From the NCBI GenBank assembly GCA_964565715.1, contig CAZMGG010000026.1, positions 1 to 51,500 on the forward strand: a stretch of 51,500 nucleotides of DNA, in the 5' to 3' direction. Origin of the DNA: CAZMGG01 sp964565715. GTDB lineage: Bacteria > Planctomycetota > UBA1135 > UBA2386. Made by a program: the position numbers and the translations under genes. The notes beneath the pieces were generated by a model that had not been told where the DNA came from, made no database searches, and saw nothing but the letters and a program-made list of their open reading frames with translations. This document shows, piece by piece, positions 23,663 through 31,952 of this stretch. Each line of letters opens with the position of its first letter. The stretch's first letter is position 1.

Positions 23663-25053
23663 CGCGGATCCTGTGCAACCTGCCGCTCGAGTGTTTCGAG
23701 GGGCGCGAGCACTTCCACGGCATCGAACTGGTCACCTTCGGGCCGCCGCACCGGATGCTGGTGGACGGCGTCCACTACCCGTTCGACGTGGCGTTCGATC
23801 CGTCGCAGGGCAGCTGGGAGGAACTGCGGGCGCGGCTGCCGCCCGGCTTCGCGCCGGACCTGGTGCTGCTGTTCTGGCCCGACCAGGAACCGCTGCCGGC
23901 GGGCCTGCATCGCGCCGAGGTGCCGGTGGTGGGCGTGGTGTCGGACTACAACCTGACCCTGCCCTACCTCGCCGGACTGTGGCCGTTCTTCGACGTGCTG
24001 CTGTGCGACCGCGCCGGCGTGCCGCTGTTCGAGCGGCTCGGCTTCGGCGACGTGCGCTGGTTCTGCCAGTACACCTGGAAGCAGCCCGCGCACCGGCTGT
24101 GGCCCGACGCCGGGCCCCGTGACATCGACGTCGCGTTCGCCGGCAACCTCAATCCGGCGGTGCAGCGCGAACGGGCGCCCTGGATCGAGCGGGTCCGCCG
24201 GCTCGACCGCCTGGGCATCCGCACCGACGTCCGTTCGGGCATCGTCGGCGCCGACTACGGCCGCTTCCTGAATCGCGCGCGCATCGGCTGGAACCGCAGC
24301 ATCCGCGGCGAGATGAACCTGCGCGCGTTCGAGGTGCCGGCGTGCGGCGCGCTGCTGTTCCTCGAGCGCGAGAATCTCGAGGTGCGCGAGTTCCTGACGC
24401 CGGGCGAGGAGGTCGTGCTCTACGGCGACGACGACTTCGAGGAGCTGGTGCGCGAGCACCTGGCCGACGAGCCGCGGCGGGCGGCGATGGCGCGGGCGGG
24501 CCACGAGCGCATCCGCCAGTTCGGCATGGGCCGCCGGCTGCAGGCGCTGTGCGAGCTGCTGCAGACGCGTGGCCCCGGCCGGCCGGCCGCCGACGACGCC
24601 ACCGCCGCGCTCGGTCGCAGCGTGGCGATGCTGCCGACATGGGCCGAGGGGCCGGCGGTGGCCGCGGCCGCCGTCGAGGCCTGCCGGCGGCTGCCCGCCG
24701 ATCCGCGGGCGCTCAATGCGCTGGCGCTGGCGACCCTGCGCTGGCGCGGCGGCGCGGGCGGCGACCAGGCCTGCCAGCTCTGGCAGAAGGCCTGCGCGCT
24801 GGCGCCGGGCTACCTGCCGGCGGCGCACAACCTGGGCCTGCTGATGGCGGCGGCCGGGCGCGAGGACCTGCGGCACGCGGCCCGCGCCGAGACCGGCCGC
24901 CGGGCGGCGGCGGCGCGGGCCTTCGCCGACATCGACGGGCCGCTGCTGCCGCTCGGCTTCGGCGAACTCGCCGTCGATCGCTCGCTGCAACTGCAGGCGG
25001 CGGTGCGCAGCGGCGAGGTGCGCCGCTACGCCGGCGGCCTCATTCCGACCTGA
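23659..25053 (+). CDS. CgeB-like glycosyltransferase with helical-repeat tail
   Basis: A 464-residue protein. The N-terminal half has a Rossmann-like core (APDLVLLFWPDQEPLP, VPVVGVVSDYNLTLPYL, DIDVAFAGNLNP). The CgeB/Glyco_trans_1_2 C-domain is recognisable at about 220-300 (MNLRAFEVPACGALLFLE, PGEEVVLYGDDDF, LADEPRRAAMARAGHERI). Residues ~310-464 are helix-rich, TPR-like (ALNALALATLRWRGGAGG, LPAAHNLGLLMAAAGRE). GTG start from the GTGA overlap with the upstream GT4 gene. Its 3' end overlaps the convergent kinase gene by 14 bases. Confidence 0.78.
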   Translation: MTRILCNLPLECFEGREHFHGIELVTFGPPHRMLVDGVHYPFDVAFDPSQGSWEELRARLPPGFAPDLVLLFWPDQEPLPAGLHRAEVPVVGVVSDYNLTLPYLAGLWPFFDVLLCDRAGVPLFERLGFGDVRWFCQYTWKQPAHRLWPDAGPRDIDVAFAGNLNPAVQRERAPWIERVRRLDRLGIRTDVRSGIVGADYGRFLNRARIGWNRSIRGEMNLRAFEVPACGALLFLERENLEVREFLTPGEEVVLYGDDDFEELVREHLADEPRRAAMARAGHERIRQFGMGRRLQALCELLQTRGPGRPAADDATAALGRSVAMLPTWAEGPAVAAAAVEACRRLPADPRALNALALATLRWRGGAGGDQACQLWQKACALAPGYLPAAHNLGLLMAAAGREDLRHAARAETGRRAAAARAFADIDGPLLPLGFGELAVDRSLQLQAAVRSGEVRRYAGGLIPT

Positions 25054-26668
25054 CCGCCGCCAGCCGGACCTGGGCGCCGCCGAACATGCTGTCGAAGGTG
25101 CGCGGCGGCGCGCCGTCGCGGCCGCCGAAGGACTCGAAGACGCGGGCGAACTCGGCCTCGGGCACGCCCTCGCGGCCCTGTTCCTTCGCCATCGCCAGCA
25201 GCGTCGCGAACGCCATCTCCGCCTGCAGATTGCGGGTGGGTTCGATGCTGTAGCACAGCAGCGCGTCGGCGAGGCTCATCGCGCTGCTCGGCCGCAGGTC
25301 CGCCACCGCGTGCTCGCCCTGCCGCACCGGCTGGCCGAAGCCGCCGCCGGCCTCGGCGGCGCCAAACCGCACCGGCGCCACCAGATCGCCCTTGCGCAGC
25401 ACGGCGTAGAGGAAGCCGTCCTGATCGACCTTCACCGTCTCGCCGCCGCCGCCGAGCAGCAGTCCAGCGGTGAGCGCCACGGCGGCCACCGACGCCAGCA
25501 CGATCGAACGGGCGTGGCGCCGGCCCAGCAGGTAGACGCGCAGCGGCGACCAGGGCCCGATGCGGGCGCCGGCGGCGGCGGGCAGCTGGCCCGTCGCGCA
25601 CGCCTCCAGGTCGGCGGCGAAGTCCGCCATCGAGGCGTAGCGTCGGCCCGGCTCCGGATGCATCGCCCGCAGCACGACGTCCTCCAGGGCCCGCGGCACC
25701 GCCGGATCCACCCGTCGCGGCCAGCTGAAGTCCGCCGCCAGGATCCGCGCGAACACCCGTTCGCGATCGGCGGCGGCGAACGCCGACCGTCGCGTCATCG
25801 CCTCGTAGAGCAGCGCGCCGAGCTGGTACACGTCGACCCGCGCGTCGGCGCCCATGTCGGAGCTGCGGAGCTGCTCCGGCGCCAGGTACTGCGGCGTGCC
25901 GGCCAGCCCGCCGGTGCTGCTGGGGCCGGTGCCGCGGTGCCCGGCGAGCCCGAAGTCGAGCACCTTCGGGCTGCCGTCGGGCGCCAGCATCACGTTGCCC
26001 GGCTTCAGGTCGCGATGCACCACGCCGCAGCGATGCACGGCGTCCAGCGCCCGGGCGATGCGGGCGAAGATCATGGCCACGCCGGTGTGCCAGGTGGCCG
26101 GCGGCTGCGCCCAGACGCCGCCCAGCAACCGCGGCAGGTCGGTGCCGGTGGGCGGCCGCTGCAGCGCCCGCGCCGCCGCGATCAGCTCGCCCACGGTGCG
26201 GCCGCTGGCCTGTTCCATCACCAGGAAGGCCACGCCATCGGCCTCGCCGACGTCGTGGATCCGCACGATGCCGGGATGATCGGCGGCGGCCAGCAGACGG
26301 GCCTCGCGATTGGCATCGCGGCGCCAGTTGGGCTCGGCGCCGCCCCGCAGGATCTTGACCGCGACGGTGCGATGCAGGGAGTGGTCGAAGCACTGCCAGA
26401 CGTCGCCGAAGCCGCCGTCGCCCAGCCGCCGCTGCAGTTCGTAGCGACGCGCCAGCAGGCCGGTGACCGCCGGCGGCGGCGCCGCCTGCCGATCGAGCAG
26501 TTCGACGGTGGCGATCAGGCTGCGGAAGTCGGCCCGCGCCGCCGCCGAAGGCAGGCGGCGGGCGAACGCCTCGGGGTCCGCGCTGCCGGTCTCGCGCGCG
26601 GTGAAGTACTCCGCTGCCAGCTGTTCCACCGGATCCTGCCCGCCCGCCACCCTGGATTCGTGCTCCAT
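25040..26668 (-). CDS. Membrane Ser/Thr protein kinase
   Basis: A 542-residue Hanks-type kinase. All catalytic elements are present: GDGGFGDV (83-90), VAVKIL with Lys105, Glu122, HRDLKPGN (218-225), DFG (238-240) and the APE motif, then a transmembrane segment (SIVLASVAAVALTAGLLLG) near 390. A ~25-residue insert lies before the helix ahead of HRD. The extracytoplasmic end (about 405-542) is a novel-looking sensor: DGFLYAVLRKGDLVAPVRFG, ALLCYSIEPTRNLQAEMAFA. An N-terminal helical segment precedes the kinase. ATG 26668 chosen; 26674 is possible. Divergent from the caspase gene, and its 3' end overlaps the glycosyltransferase. Confidence 0.9.
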   Translation of the reverse strand: MEHESRVAGGQDPVEQLAAEYFTARETGSADPEAFARRLPSAAARADFRSLIATVELLDRQAAPPPAVTGLLARRYELQRRLGDGGFGDVWQCFDHSLHRTVAVKILRGGAEPNWRRDANREARLLAAADHPGIVRIHDVGEADGVAFLVMEQASGRTVGELIAAARALQRPPTGTDLPRLLGGVWAQPPATWHTGVAMIFARIARALDAVHRCGVVHRDLKPGNVMLAPDGSPKVLDFGLAGHRGTGPSSTGGLAGTPQYLAPEQLRSSDMGADARVDVYQLGALLYEAMTRRSAFAAADRERVFARILAADFSWPRRVDPAVPRALEDVVLRAMHPEPGRRYASMADFAADLEACATGQLPAAAGARIGPWSPLRVYLLGRRHARSIVLASVAAVALTAGLLLGGGGETVKVDQDGFLYAVLRKGDLVAPVRFGAAEAGGGFGQPVRQGEHAVADLRPSSAMSLADALLCYSIEPTRNLQAEMAFATLLAMAKEQGREGVPEAEFARVFESFGGRDGAPPRTFDSMFGGAQVRLAAVRSE

Positions 26669-26788
26669 GACCATGGACGTGACAACGGAGCATGCCGGTC
26701 GGACCGAAGGCCCGCCAAGGACGGCCGCCGAATCCCCTTCGGTCCCACCGGCCCCGCCGTTCTGCTGGGCATGGGCCGCGATGGCCCC

Positions 26789-26809
26789 TAGGATCTGCGA
26801 CCGGAGGAG
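26789..26809 (+). promoter_or_regulatory. -10-like box and ribosome site before the caspase gene
   Basis: CTAGGAT (TAGGAT 26789-26794) and GGAGGAG (26803-26809) lie in order, 6 bases before the ATG at 26816. The ribosome site fixes the start. Confidence 0.5.
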
Positions 26810-26815
26810 TCGCCC

Positions 26816-28936
26816 ATGCTGTCACACATCGTCCTCGCCCTCTCCGCCCTCGTCGGCGCGGCCTGCACCGCGCCCGCCGGTGCGCAGCTGCAGCCGCGCG
26901 GCGGCCCGACCCGGCTGGCCCTGCTGGTGGCGATCAACGAGTACCACCCGACCACGCCGCCGATCTTCGGCACCCTGCGCGGCGCCCTGCACGACGTGCA
27001 GGCCTTCGAGGAGGTGCTGCGCGGCCGCTTCGGCTACCGCAAGGAGGACATCAAGGTCCTGCGCAACGAGGCGGCGACGCTGCAGGGCTTCCTCGCCGCA
27101 TTCGACCAGCATCTGCTGCGCCGCGCCGGGCCGGACACCGAGGTCGTGCTCTACTTCGTCGGCCACGGCTCGATGGTGCCCGATCCGACCAACCGCGAGA
27201 TCCGGAACCAGGGCGACGACAAGGCTCGCGACTCGACCTGGCTGCTGCACGACAGCCGCGCCGATGGCCGCGATGGCGAATGGGATCTCAGCGACGACGC
27301 GCTGTTCTCGCTGGCGCAGCGGCTCACCGCCACCGGCACGAGCCTGGTGGTGATCTCCGACAGCTGCCACAGCGGCGGCAGCCTGCGCGGCGCCGACGAA
27401 CAGGCCCGCGATGGCCTGTGGACGCCGCGGGTGGCGGCCTACGGCTCGAACCCGGTGACCGGCACAGCCGCCTGGCCAGCCTGGCCCGCCGGCGTGCCGT
27501 TCCTCGACGACGACCGCCGCGAGAACGACGACCTGCCGCGCACGGTCCACCTCGCCGCGTGCAGCAACTTCGAGCGCGCCTGGGAGGGCATCTTCTTCCC
27601 GTCCCGCGAGCCGCGCGTGCGCGGCGCGTTCACCTACGCCCTGGTCGACGCGCTCCGCCGGGCGAAGGCCGGCGCCACCTGGCGCCAGCTGGCGCGGCAG
27701 ACCCGCGCCAACCTGCAGGCCATCGAGGCCCTGCGCGAACTGCAGACCCCGTGGACCCAGGGCGACCTGTCGCGGGTGGCGCTCGGCGGCGCCGCGTCGG
27801 CGCCGGTGGATGGCTTCGAGGTGCGGCCGGGCATCGGTCGCAAGATCGTGGTGGGCGGCGGCTCCCTGCACGGCGTGCAGGAAGGCGCGGGCCTGCGCCT
27901 CCTGGACGGCGTGTCGGGTCAGGATCTCGGCAGCGCCAGGGTGCTCACCGCCGACTACGGCGAGAGCATCGCCGAGTGGGACGGCGAGCCGCCGGACCTC
28001 GCCGCCGACCGGGTGGTGCTGGCACACCTGGTGGGGATGCCGGCGGACGCACCGCGCCTGCGGGTGCACTTCGCCGACGCCGCGCTGGGCCGCCTGCTGG
28101 CCACGGACTCGATGGTGCTGGCCTGCGAGCGCGCCGGCGCCCACTACGTGCTCGAGGGCACGCCGCCGGTGCTCCGCACCATGGAAGGCATCCCGGTGTG
28201 GCCGCGGGCCGGCACCGCCGAGCCTTCGGGCGACGATTCCGCGCGGGCCGACTTCTGGCGCCGCGGCTTCCGGGAGGAGATGCAGTTCCAGGGGCTCTGG
28301 CGCCTCGGCACCCAGGCCCAGGGCCAGCTCAAGGACGCCGAGCTGGCGTTCGTCGCGCCACGCGACGAGCAGCTGCTGGAGCCCGGCGGCAACGCGGTGG
28401 TCTTCACGCCGGCCGTGCTGCAGGACGAGGGCGGCGAACCACGGCTGCGCATCCCGACCGAGGCCGCCCAACGGGGTCTGCTGGCCCGCGGCGCCGGCCG
28501 CCTGGCGCTGACGGTGCTGGAGATCCGCAACCAGAACCGCGGCGAGGCCCATCTCGCCGTGCTGTGCCTGACCGAGAACCGCGAGATCATCCCGCTGCGG
28601 ATCGACGGCCCCGACAAGACCGTCAAGAGCGGCGAGCCGATCGCCCCGATCCGCATCCACCTGACCGCACCCGATGCCGCAGCCTGGCCCCTCGATCGGG
28701 CCATGCGCGAGCGCTACCTCGTGCTCTTCACCCGCGGCCACATCGACTTCGCCGAGTTCCTCGCCCAGCGCACCTCGACCTCCCGCAGCGCCGACGACGT
28801 CCCCCCCGGCCTGCGGGCGGTGCTGCAGCGCAGTCGCACCCGTTCGGCCGAACCGCCGGCGGAGGTCAACCAGACCGGCTGGGGCGCGCTCGCCGCCGAC
28901 ATCCTGATCGAGAGGGCCGACGAGAAAGGCCGCTGA
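26816..28936 (+). CDS. Secreted caspase-like (C14) peptidase with C-terminal DUF4384-like domain
   Basis: A 706-residue protein with a signal peptide (MLSHIVLALSALVGAACTAPAGA). The p20-like domain (about 30-300) has the catalytic dyad His117 (YFVGHGS) and Cys184 (VISDSCHSGG), with ALLVAINEYHP as first strand, as in metacaspases and bacterial C14 enzymes. A linker and middle domain follow. The C-terminal ~150 residues (EIRNQNRGEAHLAVLCLTEN, KTVKSGEPIAPIRIHLTAP, YLVLFTRGHIDFAEFL) look DUF4384-like. It is probably active outside the cytoplasm; substrates are unknown. Divergent from a kinase and convergent with a sigma factor, 3 bases apart. Confidence 0.88.
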   Translation: MLSHIVLALSALVGAACTAPAGAQLQPRGGPTRLALLVAINEYHPTTPPIFGTLRGALHDVQAFEEVLRGRFGYRKEDIKVLRNEAATLQGFLAAFDQHLLRRAGPDTEVVLYFVGHGSMVPDPTNREIRNQGDDKARDSTWLLHDSRADGRDGEWDLSDDALFSLAQRLTATGTSLVVISDSCHSGGSLRGADEQARDGLWTPRVAAYGSNPVTGTAAWPAWPAGVPFLDDDRRENDDLPRTVHLAACSNFERAWEGIFFPSREPRVRGAFTYALVDALRRAKAGATWRQLARQTRANLQAIEALRELQTPWTQGDLSRVALGGAASAPVDGFEVRPGIGRKIVVGGGSLHGVQEGAGLRLLDGVSGQDLGSARVLTADYGESIAEWDGEPPDLAADRVVLAHLVGMPADAPRLRVHFADAALGRLLATDSMVLACERAGAHYVLEGTPPVLRTMEGIPVWPRAGTAEPSGDDSARADFWRRGFREEMQFQGLWRLGTQAQGQLKDAELAFVAPRDEQLLEPGGNAVVFTPAVLQDEGGEPRLRIPTEAAQRGLLARGAGRLALTVLEIRNQNRGEAHLAVLCLTENREIIPLRIDGPDKTVKSGEPIAPIRIHLTAPDAAAWPLDRAMRERYLVLFTRGHIDFAEFLAQRTSTSRSADDVPPGLRAVLQRSRTRSAEPPAEVNQTGWGALAADILIERADEKGR

Positions 28937-28939
28937 AGG

Positions 28940-29560
28940 TCAGGCGCTCGGACCGATGCCACGGGCCTGCAGGCGGCGGCCCAGGGCGGCCTTGGCGGTG
29001 CCGTACTGCATGCGCGCGGCATCGGCGCTGACGCCGATCTTGCTGCCGATGGCGTCCCACGCCATGCCGGCGAAGTCGCGCATGAGCACCAGCTCGCGCT
29101 GGTGTTCCGGCAGCGAACGGATGCACTCGTCCATGATGTCGGCCAATTCGGCCTTGGCGGCCTCCTGGCTCGGCGTCTCGCCGTGGCCGGCCGGCTCGAG
29201 GATGCGCGTGCTGCCGTCGTCGCCGCCTTGCTGCGGCGTCTCCCGGCGGACATCACGCCGGTCGGCGTGGGCGGCGTCGACCAGGTCCCGCACGTGATTG
29301 GCGGCGATGGTGCCGAGCCAGTGCAGGAAGCTGTTCTCGTCGCGCATCTCGAACGAGCCGATGCGGCCGACGGCGCGCAGCATCACGTCCTGCATGACGT
29401 CCTGCGAGTCGCACAACCGGCGGGCATCCTTGCTCAATCGCACGCGGACGATGGCGCGCAGCCTCGACGCATAGCGTTGCAGCAGTTCCTCCACCGCGGC
29501 GCGGTCGCCCCCCTGGGCCTGGTTCACCAGTTCGACGGTCCGTTGCATCGCATCCGACAT
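28940..29560 (-). CDS. ECF-type RNA polymerase sigma factor
   Basis: A 206-residue sigma70-family factor. Region 2 is at about 25-95: LLQRYASRLRAIVRVRLS, CDSQDVMQDVMLRAVGRIGSF, ENSFLHWLGTIAANHVRDLV. Region 4 is near the C-terminus: SLPEHQRELVLMRDFAGMAWDAIGSKIG and ADAARMQYGTAKAALGRRL. A charged linker (residues 100-130) connects them. GAGGA lies about 9 bases before the ATG. No anti-sigma is adjacent; regulation may come from the neighbouring membrane kinase, as with kinase-linked ECF factors, but that is inference. Confidence 0.88.
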   Translation of the reverse strand: MSDAMQRTVELVNQAQGGDRAAVEELLQRYASRLRAIVRVRLSKDARRLCDSQDVMQDVMLRAVGRIGSFEMRDENSFLHWLGTIAANHVRDLVDAAHADRRDVRRETPQQGGDDGSTRILEPAGHGETPSQEAAKAELADIMDECIRSLPEHQRELVLMRDFAGMAWDAIGSKIGVSADAARMQYGTAKAALGRRLQARGIGPSA

Positions 29561-29726
29561 ATGGCGGTCCTCGCGCCCTCATTGCAGCCCATCGGCGCCG
29601 TCCAGGGAAGAGTCCTTGGCGAAAGGAGCCCATTTCCATATGTTTCGCCGCCCGTTCGCCCGCCCCGTCGTCGTGCGATGCACGGCAGCGCCGATCCTCG
29701 TCAGCCGACCTCGCCCCAGAGCCCCC

Positions 29727-31949
29727 ATGGCCACTCGCTCCTCTCCCCCCATCCACCGCTGGAGCTTCTACCGCACAGGCGGCGTCGACCAGGTCCGCCT
29801 GGACTCCGCCGACGACATCATCGACCTGCGCAACCTCGATCAGAAACTGTGGGTCGCGCTGAGCTGCCCGGTCCAGGGCCTCGAGTTCGACGAGCGCACC
29901 CTGGCACTGCTGGACACCGACCAGGACGGCCGGGTCCGCGCCCCCGAGATCATCGCCGCCTGCGAATGGGTCGGCCACTTGCTGAAGGACCGGGCCGACC
30001 TGATGACCGGCAAGGACGGCCTCCGGCTCGCCGCCATCGACACCAGCCACGCCGACGGCAAGAACCTGCTGGCGGCGGCGAAGCGCATCCTCGCCGGCAT
30101 CGGCATGGGCGACGCTGGCGCGATCGCGGTCGCGGACTCGACCCGCAGCAGCGAGATGCTGGCCACGGCCACCCTGAATGGCGACGGCATCGTCCCGCCG
30201 TCCAGCATCGAGGATGCCAGCGCCCGCCAGGTGGCCGAAGAGATCGTCGCCTGCATGGGCGGCGCCGGCGACCGGAGCGGCCAGCGCGGCTTCGACCAGG
30301 CCCAGTGCGACGCCTTCCACGCCGCCTGCGCCGCGTTCGCCGACTGGTGGAAGCAGGGCGAGGCCGAGGGCAGGAAGCTGCTGCCGCTCGGCGAGAACAC
30401 GCCGGCCGCGTTCGCCGCCCTGGAGGCGGTGCGCGCCAAGATCGACGACTACTTCATGCGCTGCCGGCTGGCCGCCTACGACCCGCGCGCCCAGACCGCG
30501 CTGAACAACGAGGAGCAGGCCTGGCTGGCGATCGCCGCCAAGGACCTGTCGATCACGCCGGACGAGGTACGGGCCCTGCCGCTGGCGCGCGCCGAGGCCG
30601 GCCGGGCTCTGCCGCTCGACGGCATCAACCCGGCCTGGAACGGCGCCGTGCAGGCCTTCTGGCAGGCCACGGTCACGCCGCTCCTCGGCAAGGACAAGAA
30701 GAGCCTCACCGAGACCGAGTGGGCCGATCTCTGCGGCCGCTTCGTCGCCCATGCCGCCTGGGTCGCCGGCAAGCAGGGCGCCGCGGTGGAGCGGCTCGGC
30801 ATCGCCCGGGTCCGTGCGATCCTCGCGGGCAAGCATCAGGCCGTGCTGCACAAGGCCATCGCCGACGATCTGTCGGTGGCGCCGGAGGTCGACGCCACCT
30901 CGGCGGTGGAGAAGCTGGCCCGGCTGCAGCGCGATCTGCGCCACCTGCTCAACAACTTCGTGTCGTTCACCGACTTCTACAGCCGCAGGAAGGCGATCTT
31001 CCAGGCTGGCACGCTCTACCTCGACGGCCGCAGCTGCGATCTGTGCATCCGCGTCGACGACGCCGGCCGGCACGCCGGGCTGGCCGCGATGTCGAAGACG
31101 TATCTGGCCTACGTTGCCTGCACCAACGAGGCCGGCGCGAAGATGACCGTGGCCTGCGCCTTCACCAACGGCGACAGCGACAACCTGTTCGTCGGCCGCA
31201 ACGGCCTGTTCTACGACCGCGACGGCAACGACTGGGACGCGACGATCGTCAAGATCATCGACAACCCGATCAGCATCCGGCAGGCCTTCTGGTCGCCCTA
31301 CAAGAAGCTGGTGCGCTGGGTCGAGGAGTCGGTGGCGAAGCGCGCCGCGGCGGCGGACGCCGACGCCAACACGCGCCTGCAGGCCGGCGCCACCGCCGCC
31401 GGTGAGGCCGCCGAGAAGGGCAAGGCCGCCGCCAAGCCCAAGTTCGACGTCGGCGTGGTCGCCGCGCTCGGCGTGGCCGTCGGCGGCATCACCGCCGCCC
31501 TGGCCGGCGTGTTCGGCGCGCTCAGCACCATGGCGGCCTGGAAGCTGCCGCTGATCGTGCTCGGCGTCATGCTGGCGATCTCCGGCCCGGCGATGGTCAT
31601 CGCCTGGCTCAAGCTGCGCCAGCGCAACCTCGGTCCGATCCTGGACGCCAACGGCTGGGCGGTGAACGCCCTGACCAAGGTCAACATCCCACTGGGCCGC
31701 TCGCTCACCGACCTGCCGGAGATGCCCGCCGGCGCCAGCCGTTCGCTGCGCGACCCCTACGCGCCGAAGAAGAGCCTGCTGGCCCGCCTGCTGCTGGTGC
31801 TGCTGGTGCTCGGCGCGGTCGGCTACGGCCTCTGGCACTGGGGCTGGCTGCACCGCTGGTGGCCGGACTGCCCGCTGCCGAAGCCGGCGACGGCGAGCAC
31901 GGAGACCGGCGCGCCCGAGCAGCCGGAACAGCCGGGCACCGGCAAGTAG
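29727..31949 (+). CDS. Large EF-hand-like membrane protein, unknown function
   Basis: A 740-residue protein. The start HRWSFYRTGGVDQVRLDS has a distinct conserved-looking head, followed by LALLDTDQDGRVRAPEIIAA (residues ~50-70), an EF-hand-like Ca2+ loop (D-x-D-x-D-G-x-V). Most of the chain is a large soluble helical body. Near residues 570-640 two to three hydrophobic segments (VGVVAALGVAVGGITAAL, LPLIVLGVMLAISGPAMVI) and a final one near 700 (LLLVLLVLGAVGYGLW) suggest membrane anchoring. ATG 29727 was chosen because the frame from ATG 29640 (GAAAGGAG upstream) adds an atypical Pro/Arg stretch; 29640 is an alternative. Confidence 0.7.
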   Translation: MATRSSPPIHRWSFYRTGGVDQVRLDSADDIIDLRNLDQKLWVALSCPVQGLEFDERTLALLDTDQDGRVRAPEIIAACEWVGHLLKDRADLMTGKDGLRLAAIDTSHADGKNLLAAAKRILAGIGMGDAGAIAVADSTRSSEMLATATLNGDGIVPPSSIEDASARQVAEEIVACMGGAGDRSGQRGFDQAQCDAFHAACAAFADWWKQGEAEGRKLLPLGENTPAAFAALEAVRAKIDDYFMRCRLAAYDPRAQTALNNEEQAWLAIAAKDLSITPDEVRALPLARAEAGRALPLDGINPAWNGAVQAFWQATVTPLLGKDKKSLTETEWADLCGRFVAHAAWVAGKQGAAVERLGIARVRAILAGKHQAVLHKAIADDLSVAPEVDATSAVEKLARLQRDLRHLLNNFVSFTDFYSRRKAIFQAGTLYLDGRSCDLCIRVDDAGRHAGLAAMSKTYLAYVACTNEAGAKMTVACAFTNGDSDNLFVGRNGLFYDRDGNDWDATIVKIIDNPISIRQAFWSPYKKLVRWVEESVAKRAAAADADANTRLQAGATAAGEAAEKGKAAAKPKFDVGVVAALGVAVGGITAALAGVFGALSTMAAWKLPLIVLGVMLAISGPAMVIAWLKLRQRNLGPILDANGWAVNALTKVNIPLGRSLTDLPEMPAGASRSLRDPYAPKKSLLARLLLVLLVLGAVGYGLWHWGWLHRWWPDCPLPKPATASTETGAPEQPEQPGTGK

Positions 31950-31952
31950 CGC

